The notes below the pieces were generated by a model. The model searched no databases and was not told the origin of the DNA. It worked only from the letters and a program-made list of their open reading frames with translations. Below are positions 18,450 to 25,909 of a DNA stretch of 64,000 bases, piece by piece. Within the stretch, counting starts at the first letter, position 1, and each line of letters starts with the position of its first letter. The position numbers and the translations under genes were made by a program. The DNA is from Verrucomicrobiia bacterium (lineage in GTDB: Bacteria; Verrucomicrobiota; Verrucomicrobiia; Limisphaerales; JADLHS01), in assembly GCA_023953615.1 (NCBI GenBank), contig JAMLJH010000002.1, forward strand, positions 186,001 through 250,000. The letters run 5' to 3'.

Positions 18450-20243
18450 ATGAACTTGCTTGATTGGCTGGTGGTGGCGGCCTCGTGCGCTTTGGTCTTC
18501 GCGGTGGGGTTGCTCTTTGCGCGGCGCTCGTCACAGCGTGGTGCGACCGGCTACTTCGCCGGTGACCGCGAGGTGCCGTGGTGGGCCATTGCGCTTTCGA
18601 ACACCGCCACCTACAGCTCGGGCACGGGCGCATTCGTGATGCTGGTGCTGGTGTTCGGGTTGGTGGGTAACTGGCTTTGGTGGGCGAGTTGGGTTGTCTG
18701 GATGCCGCTCGTCGCGGTGGTGTGGGCGCGGCTTTGGCGTCGCATGCAAATCGTCACCACCGCGGAGCTTATCTCGTTGCGTTACGGCGGGCGACCGGCC
18801 TTGGTGGCGCGGAAAATTTACGCCTTCGTGTGCTGCTTTGGTTTTGCGGTGCTCATCATCGCCTATATCACGGGATTCTTTGCCAAGACCATCGCGCCGC
18901 TCAGTCCGCTCACCACCGGTCAGATTCTCCTCATCTTCGGTGGTATTACCGTCATCTACACCATGTTCGGCGGTCTGCTTGGCGTGGTGTATTCCGATGT
19001 GGTGCAGTTCGCCATCATGATGGTCGGCAGCGTGGTGTTTCTCTGGCTCGCAGTGGCGCATCTTGGCGGTTGGGGGGAGATTCTCCAGCGCGTCAACGAG
19101 GTGCGGCCCGGCGGACTCAAGCAAACACCGCCCGCGCTCGGCGTGGAATGGCTGACGTTGCTCGTTCTATTTGTGCAAGGGTGGTTCTTCGCGGGTTCGC
19201 CCACGGCCGGCGAAGGCATGACCGCGCAACGCTTCATGGCCGCACGCGACGAGCGGCACGCGGTCGGCGGCCAGTTGTTCAACACGTTTCTCGCGCTATC
19301 ATTTCGCACGCTGCCGTTGATCGGCCTGGGCCTCGTGGCGATGACGCTGTTCTGGACCAGCGATCTCGAAAAAAAACTGGGGGCCGCGCCAGCCGGTGTT
19401 GCCATGTTGAAAGATCCCGCGTTCGCTTGGGGCGAGTTGATCAAAAGCTCTCATTTGCCGCACGGTTTCATTGGTTTGCTGGTGGCGGCGGAACTGGCGG
19501 CGTTCATGAGCACGCTGAGTTCGCTCATCAACTGGGGCGGAAGTTTTGTCGTGAACGATCTGATGCCGAAACGCTTGGTGCGGGATGAAAAAAAGCAGGT
19601 GTGGATCAGTCGCCTCACTTCGCTTGCGTTGTTCATCTTTGCCGCCACGGTCACCAACCTCTTCGTGGATGACATGGTGAGCTGGTTTTTGTTCATCAAC
19701 TCGGCCATGGTGATTTTTCTGCTGCCGCTGGCGTGGTTTCGCTTTTTCTGGTGGCGCTTCAACGTGTGGGGCGAGCTGGCCGCCGTGGTGCTCGGTTTGC
19801 CGATTTCGATTTTTGTTTGGTTCGGACTGGACTTTCAACACAAGGAACTGTGGCAGGGCTTGGGCTTGTTGTTTGGTTTAAGCCTGGTCCTGCTGTTGGT
19901 GGTCACGCTCCTGACGCCGCCGGAATCAAAGGAGACGCTTAAAACTTTCTACGCGCGCTGCCGTCCGCCCGGGTTTTGGAAGCCGATCCGCGCCGAAGTG
20001 GTTCTGCCCGTAAACGGCGAGCCGACCACCGGAGAAATGTTTGTGGACGCGCTGCTCGGCATCGGCTCTGCGCTGGGTTTGGTATTGGCCACCAATGCGT
20101 TGTTTGTCGGTGATTGGGGGCGATTTACCATCAGTATCATCAGCTGTGTAATGGCGGGGGGTTGGTTGCTGCGACGGGTGCTCCGTGCGCCTAAACCCAT
20201 CGCCGCTGCCGCCATTTCAAAACCACCGATTACGACATCATGA
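18450..20243 (+). CDS. Sodium:solute symporter (SSS family)
   Basis: The 597-residue polytopic membrane protein has about 13 hydrophobic helices and the SSS hallmarks: an N-terminal 'YFAGDREVPWWAIALSNTAT' (the family's unwound helix region), 'YTMFGGLLGVVYSDVVQF' and 'FVNDLMPK'-like segments in the second half. Members import sugars, amino acids or organic acids with Na+. It is the first gene of a tight operon: its stop overlaps the ATG of the GH84-like gene by 4 bp (ATGA). The substrate is therefore probably the sugar or glycan fragment released by that enzyme; this is inference from context. Confidence 0.9.
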   Translation: MNLLDWLVVAASCALVFAVGLLFARRSSQRGATGYFAGDREVPWWAIALSNTATYSSGTGAFVMLVLVFGLVGNWLWWASWVVWMPLVAVVWARLWRRMQIVTTAELISLRYGGRPALVARKIYAFVCCFGFAVLIIAYITGFFAKTIAPLSPLTTGQILLIFGGITVIYTMFGGLLGVVYSDVVQFAIMMVGSVVFLWLAVAHLGGWGEILQRVNEVRPGGLKQTPPALGVEWLTLLVLFVQGWFFAGSPTAGEGMTAQRFMAARDERHAVGGQLFNTFLALSFRTLPLIGLGLVAMTLFWTSDLEKKLGAAPAGVAMLKDPAFAWGELIKSSHLPHGFIGLLVAAELAAFMSTLSSLINWGGSFVVNDLMPKRLVRDEKKQVWISRLTSLALFIFAATVTNLFVDDMVSWFLFINSAMVIFLLPLAWFRFFWWRFNVWGELAAVVLGLPISIFVWFGLDFQHKELWQGLGLLFGLSLVLLLVVTLLTPPESKETLKTFYARCRPPGFWKPIRAEVVLPVNGEPTTGEMFVDALLGIGSALGLVLATNALFVGDWGRFTISIISCVMAGGWLLRRVLRAPKPIAAAAISKPPITTS

Positions 20244-22033
20244 AAAAAAGACTGACCCTTCCGATCTCCATCTGGCTGGCAAGCGGTGCCGTCTTGCTGG
20301 CGCCAATGACTTACGCCACCAACGTGCCCGGTCCCGCGGTGGTTTCGTTTGCCGGGCCGCAGTTTGAAGGCGGCGCCAAGGATTTGGTGGGGACTTCGTT
20401 TCATGGCGAAGAGGTAAACACCATTTATGCTCAATCCACCGGGCCGCGCTCACGGATGCAGATCAAGTTTAATCTCACCGCAATTCCTACCGCCCCGCTC
20501 TTCGTGCATTTGCGGGGACTGGATGACGACGCTCGGAGGGCTTCGGCGATTGCGGTGCGACTCAACAACACGGTTTTATTTGAAGGGCCGAACCCGTTTT
20601 CAGCCGCAAAATTCGAGATCCGTAAGTGGCCAATCCCCAACCACACGCTGGTGCTCGGTGAGAATTTGCTCGTGATTGCTTCGCTTGAAAAAGCCGGCTC
20701 CGCCGGTTCGCCGCCGTGGTTTCAAGTTGCGTTTGCGGCCATTGCTCCCGATCCCTACGTGATTCGAGAGGACTTGCATCAGCAGTTTGCCGTGACGCTG
20801 CCGGCGGAGTTGCGCCCATTTCCGGAACTGTTGCCTGCGGGGCAGTCGCCGGGTTTCAAATGGCGCGGTACAAAGGGCTGGGGTTGGTCTGCCGAACAGT
20901 ATCTGGAAGAAATTCCATGGTTGGCGAAGTTCAAGATGAATTTCCTGATGAACTGCTACATCTCGATGTTCGACATTGAACACCACCCGAATTGGGCCGA
21001 TGGCGAAGCGAACCGTTGGTGGGAGGAATTGCCGCCGACCAAGAAGGCGGCCTACGAAAAAGTCGTGCGCTCCTGTCAGGAACACCACCTCGAGTTTTGT
21101 TTTGCGATGAATCCGAACCTGACGAGTAAACGCTTTATCACGGCGGACTCCACCGCGGATTTGGACGCGCTCTATCAGCACTACGATTGGATGCAAAGCC
21201 TGGGCGTACGGTGGTTCAATATCTCACTTGATGACATCACGCAGGGAATTGACGCTGTCGGCCATGCCCGCGTGGTGAACACGATTTTCCGGCGGCTGCG
21301 CGCGAAGGATCCTCAGGCGCAGATGATTTTTTGTCCGACCTTCTATTGGGGTGATGGCACCGGCAAGGAACAGCAACCGTATCTCGAGATTCTGGCGCGC
21401 GAGCTGGATTCGGATGTGTATCTCTTCTGGACCGGCGATGCCGTCGTCGGTCCGGTTTCGCGTAAAGCCGCGGAAACCTTTCGCCGCATTGGCGGTCACC
21501 GCGTGTTTTTGTGGGACAATTACCCGGTCAACGACGACGCGCCCACGATGCACCTCGGGCCGGTGGTTGATCGCGATCCCGATCTTGGCGAGGTGATTGA
21601 CGGCTACATGGGCAACCCGCTCCGTAAACAAAATCAAGGCAACCGCCTGCCGCTGGCCACATGCGCGGATTATGCTTACAACCCGAGGGCCTACGATCCG
21701 TCGCGCTCGATCGGTCAGGCCATTCTGCAGGTGGCGGAACAGCCGGAACAACGTGCCGTGTTGCGCGAATTGGTGGAAGCTTATGCGGGCATGTTGATCT
21801 GGTCGCCTCCGGCGCGCAGCACGAGTTTCAACACCGTGCGCCATCGTTTCGATGAAATTCTGGCGTTGCGAAATTCACGCCTGGCCGCGCGCGCCTATGT
21901 GGATTACTTGAGCCAGTTGGCGGCGCGGCTGCAAAAGGCGTTTCCCGACAGCTTTCTTGCCGAACGCGAAATTTTGCGGCAAGACTTGAAGGTGATTTCC
22001 GATAAACTGCGGCAACGATATCCTGAATCATGA
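20240..22033 (+). CDS. Secreted GH84-like beta-N-acetylglucosaminidase, two-domain
   Basis: The product (597 residues) has a signal peptide (1-27, ending MTYA), an N-terminal beta domain (about 30-175) and a GH84-like barrel (about 205-597). Catalytic pair: 'FNISLDDITQG' (D331-D332). Substrate-binding segment: 'VFLWDNYPVND' (W425-D426-N427). 'VYLFWTGDAVVGP' matches the conserved Asp strand of the family. It is a shorter version of the enzyme at 8597 and closely parallels the C-terminal half of the AraC fusion at 15822. It overlaps both neighbours by 4 bp, so translation is coupled to the symporter and the aminotransferase-like gene. Expected to cleave terminal N-acetylhexosamine from imported or periplasmic glycans; exact substrate unknown. 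Confidence 0.88.
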   Translation: MKKRLTLPISIWLASGAVLLAPMTYATNVPGPAVVSFAGPQFEGGAKDLVGTSFHGEEVNTIYAQSTGPRSRMQIKFNLTAIPTAPLFVHLRGLDDDARRASAIAVRLNNTVLFEGPNPFSAAKFEIRKWPIPNHTLVLGENLLVIASLEKAGSAGSPPWFQVAFAAIAPDPYVIREDLHQQFAVTLPAELRPFPELLPAGQSPGFKWRGTKGWGWSAEQYLEEIPWLAKFKMNFLMNCYISMFDIEHHPNWADGEANRWWEELPPTKKAAYEKVVRSCQEHHLEFCFAMNPNLTSKRFITADSTADLDALYQHYDWMQSLGVRWFNISLDDITQGIDAVGHARVVNTIFRRLRAKDPQAQMIFCPTFYWGDGTGKEQQPYLEILARELDSDVYLFWTGDAVVGPVSRKAAETFRRIGGHRVFLWDNYPVNDDAPTMHLGPVVDRDPDLGEVIDGYMGNPLRKQNQGNRLPLATCADYAYNPRAYDPSRSIGQAILQVAEQPEQRAVLRELVEAYAGMLIWSPPARSTSFNTVRHRFDEILALRNSRLAARAYVDYLSQLAARLQKAFPDSFLAEREILRQDLKVISDKLRQRYPES

Positions 22034-23289
22034 AAACTGTACCGATGACGACCCCAGCCAAACTGGCCTGGTTCGGCGGGCCGAAGCTTCGCCAACGTCC
22101 GTTCCCCGCCTGGCCGGTGTTTGGCAAACCCGAAGAACAGCGACTTCTGCGTGCGTTGCGCAGCGGCAAATGGGGCAAACTGCAGGGTGACGAGGTGGCC
22201 GAGTTCGAGCGTCGCTTTGCCGCCATGCACGGCTGCCGCCACGCCATCGCGGTGGTCAACGGCACGGTGTCGTTGCGCATTGCTTTGATGGCCGCCGGTT
22301 TGAAAGCGGGCGATGAAGTCATTGTGCCGCCCTACACCTTTCTCGCCACGGCGACCGCCGTGGTGGAGGCAAACCTGATCCCCGTCTTCGCCGACATCGA
22401 ACTGGAAACCTTCAATCTTGATCCGCGCGCCGTGGCGGCGGCGATCACCCGGCGCACCCGCGCCATCATACCGGTTCACTTCGCCGGGCAACCCGCGAAC
22501 ATGACCCGGATCATGGCGCTCGCGCGGAAACACAAGTTGATCGTGATTGAAGACGCCGCTCATGCCCACGGGGCGCGCTACCAAAAGCAGCCTGCCGGCA
22601 GCATTGGCCAGCTCGGCTCGTTCTCGTTCCAATCGTCCAAGAATCTCACGGCGGGCGAAGGCGGCATCATCACGACCAATGATGATCAACTTGCCGAGGC
22701 GTGTCGTTCGATCCACAACTGCGGTCGCCTGCCCGGGGGCGTCTGGTATGAGCATCACGTCATGTCGGCGAACTATCGCCTGGGCGAATTTCAAGGGGCG
22801 GTGCTGAATGCGCAATTGAGCCGTTTGGAAGCCCAAACGAACACGCGCGATCGCAACGGTCAATATCTCGCGGCGAAACTGCGGCAGATTCCAGGACTTT
22901 ATCCGCAGCAACGCACCGCCGCCACCACGCGGCACAGCTATCATTTGTTTTTGCTCCGAATTGACGCGGCGGCGTTTGGCGCTCCTCGCGCGGCGATCCT
23001 CAAGGCGCTGGCGGCGGAGGGCATTCCGGTTTCCGGCGGTTATCCGTTGCCGCTATATCGGCAGCCGTTATTCTGCAACAAGGCGTTTGGCCCGTATCTG
23101 CCCGAAGCGCGTCAGCGCCTGAACTTCGGCAAGGTGCATTGTCCGAACTGCGAAACGATTTGCGGGGAACAAGGCGCGTGGCTCGAGCAAAATCTTTTCC
23201 TGGGCACTCGTGCGGATATGGACGACATCGCTCGCGCCTTTGCGAAAGTTTATGAGCACCGTCGGGAGCTGGCCAAGGTGCGATCATGA
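22030..23289 (+). CDS. DegT/DnrJ/EryC1/StrS-family PLP-dependent enzyme
   Basis: The 419-residue fold-type I PLP protein has the DegT/StrS motifs: 'AVVNGTVSLRIALMAAG', 'VIVPPYTFLATATAVVEANL', 'VIEDAAHAHGARY' (the PLP-ring Asp) and the Schiff-base lysine in 'SFQSSKNLTAGEGG' (K204). The family usually transfers an amino group to a keto-sugar; some members are dehydratases, but those replace the lysine with histidine. Here Lys is kept, so aminotransfer is the better guess. It overlaps the GH84-like gene upstream and the ceramidase-like gene downstream by 4 bp each. In a catabolic operon it may run in the amino-sugar direction; the substrate is not known. Confidence 0.85.
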   Translation: MKTVPMTTPAKLAWFGGPKLRQRPFPAWPVFGKPEEQRLLRALRSGKWGKLQGDEVAEFERRFAAMHGCRHAIAVVNGTVSLRIALMAAGLKAGDEVIVPPYTFLATATAVVEANLIPVFADIELETFNLDPRAVAAAITRRTRAIIPVHFAGQPANMTRIMALARKHKLIVIEDAAHAHGARYQKQPAGSIGQLGSFSFQSSKNLTAGEGGIITTNDDQLAEACRSIHNCGRLPGGVWYEHHVMSANYRLGEFQGAVLNAQLSRLEAQTNTRDRNGQYLAAKLRQIPGLYPQQRTAATTRHSYHLFLLRIDAAAFGAPRAAILKALAAEGIPVSGGYPLPLYRQPLFCNKAFGPYLPEARQRLNFGKVHCPNCETICGEQGAWLEQNLFLGTRADMDDIARAFAKVYEHRRELAKVRS

Positions 23290-24581
23290 GACTTGGGGCG
23301 GCACAAATTGAAATTACCCCGCAACCGGGTGTAGAACTGTCCGGTTTCGCCGCGCGGATTCAGCCTTCCACCGGCGTTCTCGATCCGCTCTTCGCCAAAG
23401 CGCTCTACCTGGCCACTCCCACCTCGCGGCTGCTTTGGATTCATGGTGACCTGATCGGTTTTGATCGCGCCATCGTGCAGACGTTCCGTCGTTGGGCGAA
23501 GCAGGAACTCGGGCTTGCGGAAGTGCAAGTCATGCTTTCGGCGACCCACACGCACGCGGGGCCTTGCACCATTCATCTGCGCGAGGCGGGTGATTACGAT
23601 CCGGCCTACGTGGAATTTTTGCTTCAACAGTTGCAACACGTTGCCCGCATGGCGCTCAAAAAAAGCAAGCCGTGTGAACTGGTGGCGGTGGAAGGCCAGC
23701 TCGAACTGGCGGTGGACCGGCGGCAACGCGCCTCGGCGCATACCGACTCACGCGTCGGGGCTTTGGGGTTCCGCCGGGCCGATGGCACGTTTGTCGCCGC
23801 GCTGTTGAATTATGCGATTCATCCAGTGGCGCTTGGGCCAACGAATCGCTTGATCAGCGCGGACCTTTCCGGCTCCGCCGCCAACCGTCTCGCTCAAACT
23901 CTGCCCGGCCAGCCAATCGTGCTGATGACCAACGGCGCTTGCGGCAATCTAAATCCGCCCGCGGAGAACGTGACCGCCGCACAAGTGCAGACCTGGGGCG
24001 CGCAAATTGCCGATGCCGTCAGCGGGCTGTTGTCACAAGCCGAGCCGTGTCCTGAACCCAGCCTGCGCATCGTGCGACGCACCGTGTCGCTGCCGCTCGA
24101 AGTGTTAGACGCGGTCGGAATCAATGGATTTGCCGATCGCGCCTTGCACGATGTCGGTCCGCTCGCGCAATGGGGCGACAAGTATCGGCGCGTGGTCGAG
24201 CATTGGCGGCAGACGCTGCTGCGGAATGGAACGAGCCGCACCGCTGATCATCACGAGGCCGAGTTGTTCGGAGTGAGTTTGAATGGAGTTATTCTGCTTG
24301 GCGCGAATGCCGAGGTCTTTTCCGAATTCACCGATCTGCTGCGCCGCAAGAGCGACCGGAAGATTTACGTCATTGGTTATGCAAACGGCGACGTCGGCTA
24401 TCTGCCCACGCGCGCTGCGTATGCCGAAGGCGGATACGAAGTCGAAGTGGCGCATCTGTTTTATGGTGGCTTTCGACCCCAGACGGGCGCGCTCGAGTCC
24501 TTGCTGGAGGAGGCGTTCGCAGTTGTCCAATCGCTCACCGCGACGCCCGTCGTCCCGGCTCCGGTCGCGCAGGAAAGATAA
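23286..24581 (+). CDS. Neutral/alkaline ceramidase-like amidohydrolase
   Basis: The 431-residue protein matches the N-terminal domain of neutral/alkaline non-lysosomal ceramidases. 'LSATHTHAGP' supplies two zinc-ligand histidines (H88, H90), 'LNYAIHPVALG' a third, 'ISADLSGSAANRL' and 'MTNGACGNLNP' the family's active-site segments, and 'YLPTRAAYAEGGYEVE' the C-terminal tyrosine region. It lacks the C-terminal Ig-like domain of true ceramidases and has no signal peptide, starting directly with 'MRLGAAQIEITP'. Many bacterial homologues of this length are of unknown substrate, probably amide-bond hydrolases. Its ATGA overlap places it in the GH84 operon, where N-deacylation of an amino sugar is a possible role. 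Confidence 0.82.
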   Translation: MRLGAAQIEITPQPGVELSGFAARIQPSTGVLDPLFAKALYLATPTSRLLWIHGDLIGFDRAIVQTFRRWAKQELGLAEVQVMLSATHTHAGPCTIHLREAGDYDPAYVEFLLQQLQHVARMALKKSKPCELVAVEGQLELAVDRRQRASAHTDSRVGALGFRRADGTFVAALLNYAIHPVALGPTNRLISADLSGSAANRLAQTLPGQPIVLMTNGACGNLNPPAENVTAAQVQTWGAQIADAVSGLLSQAEPCPEPSLRIVRRTVSLPLEVLDAVGINGFADRALHDVGPLAQWGDKYRRVVEHWRQTLLRNGTSRTADHHEAELFGVSLNGVILLGANAEVFSEFTDLLRRKSDRKIYVIGYANGDVGYLPTRAAYAEGGYEVEVAHLFYGGFRPQTGALESLLEEAFAVVQSLTATPVVPAPVAQER

Positions 24582-24634
24582 ATCAAACCGTTACGCTTGC
24601 GGTTACGCGCTGATTTGCCATTGTAAGCCGCGAC

Positions 24635-25729
24635 ATGAAATCGCGTCTCCTGGCCCGCCCACTCGCCATCCTGATAATTGTTTGCGGAATAAGTTTCACC
24701 GCGCCGGCCGAACGATTGCCGCGTACCAATCTTTTGGTTTACCACAACCAAAACGGTGTGGTGCGTCCGGTTGAATCGAAGCGTGACTGGGAGCAGCGTC
24801 GGGCGGAAATTTTACGCGGCTTCGCAAAGGTGGCGGGCGAATTGCCGGATCGCGAAGCCAAGTGGTGCGAACTCGAAGTGCAAATCACCGAGGTTGAAGA
24901 CTGCGGCAGCTACGAACGCCAGTTGATCAGCTACCAATCCGAACCCGGTTCGCGAGTGCCGGCCTATTTGTGCCTGCCCAAGCGCGCCTTGACTGGCGGC
25001 AAAAATTTCCCGGCCGTTTTATGCCTGCATCCGACCGATATGAAATACGGACACCGTTCGGTGGTGGAAACGGTCCGCGACTATTACCGGGCCTACGCGC
25101 ACGACCTGGCCACCCGCGGCTTTGTCACCATCGCCCCCGCGTATCCGCTGATGGCGAATTTTCAACCGGACCTGGAGCGGCTGGGGTGGAGCAGTGGCAC
25201 GTTGAAAGCGGTCTGGGACAATCAACGCGCGCTGGACGTGCTCGACGCCCTGTCATTTGTGAACCATCGGGGTTACGGCGTGATTGGTCATTCGCTGGGC
25301 GGGCACAACGCCCTTTTCACCGCCGCGCAGGACTCGCGTCTCAAGGTGGTGATTTCCAGTTGCGGCTTTGATGCGTTTCCCGATTACTACGGCGGCGATC
25401 CGCAGCGCTGGGCGCCAGGGCAGGGCTGGGCGCAAACCCGTTATATGCCCGGACTATCCGACTACCGTCATGACTTGAGCGGAATTCCCTTCGACTTTCC
25501 CGAGCTGCTTGGGGTCCTCGCGCCGCGCATGGTTTTCATCAGCGCGCCGTTGGACGATTCCAATTTTCGCGCCAGCAGCGTGGATGACTGTATCCGCGCC
25601 GCCCGACCGATTTATCAACTGTACCGCGCCCCGGGCAATTTACGCGTCGTGCATCCGTCCGGGGGACATGATTTTCCTGCGCCAGTGCGGGAACAAGCCT
25701 ATCGCCTGCTCGCCGAACAATTGCGCTGA
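24635..25729 (+). CDS. Secreted alpha/beta-hydrolase (acetyl-xylan-esterase-like)
   Basis: The 364-residue protein starts MKSRLLARPLAILIIVCGIS, a signal peptide ending near APAE. The alpha/beta-hydrolase fold is shown by the nucleophile elbow 'VIGHSLGGHNAL' (S220), a strand-Asp segment 'MVFISAPLDDSNF' and the late His in 'HPSGGHDFP'. The N-terminal 'YLCLPKRA' and 'PAVLCLHPTDM' fit the dienelactone-hydrolase/acetyl-xylan-esterase group, which cleaves ester decorations from polysaccharides. It begins 53 bp after the ceramidase-like gene and probably closes the operon that starts at 18450. The ester substrate is unknown. Confidence 0.85.
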   Translation: MKSRLLARPLAILIIVCGISFTAPAERLPRTNLLVYHNQNGVVRPVESKRDWEQRRAEILRGFAKVAGELPDREAKWCELEVQITEVEDCGSYERQLISYQSEPGSRVPAYLCLPKRALTGGKNFPAVLCLHPTDMKYGHRSVVETVRDYYRAYAHDLATRGFVTIAPAYPLMANFQPDLERLGWSSGTLKAVWDNQRALDVLDALSFVNHRGYGVIGHSLGGHNALFTAAQDSRLKVVISSCGFDAFPDYYGGDPQRWAPGQGWAQTRYMPGLSDYRHDLSGIPFDFPELLGVLAPRMVFISAPLDDSNFRASSVDDCIRAARPIYQLYRAPGNLRVVHPSGGHDFPAPVREQAYRLLAEQLR

Positions 25730-25909
25730 GCCAATCTGCCGTCGCGCCCGCGTCGGTTGAAAAATATTGGTGGACGGCAGCTAAAAAGCCTCGCGAAACC
25801 ACTGGAAGTCTTGTTGGGTCAGCGCGGCCTCTGAGCAGTATGCTGCCAAATGAAATCGCCTGGGCCTGTAAGTTTCCACAACCTCGGCGTTGTGGTTTCC
25901 GGGATCGGG

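Noticed and set aside
21904..22944. Long open frame on the minus strand (346 codons) opposite the DegT gene
   Set aside because: It mirrors the high-GC third-position pattern of the DegT-family gene, has no family motifs and crosses two real gene junctions.
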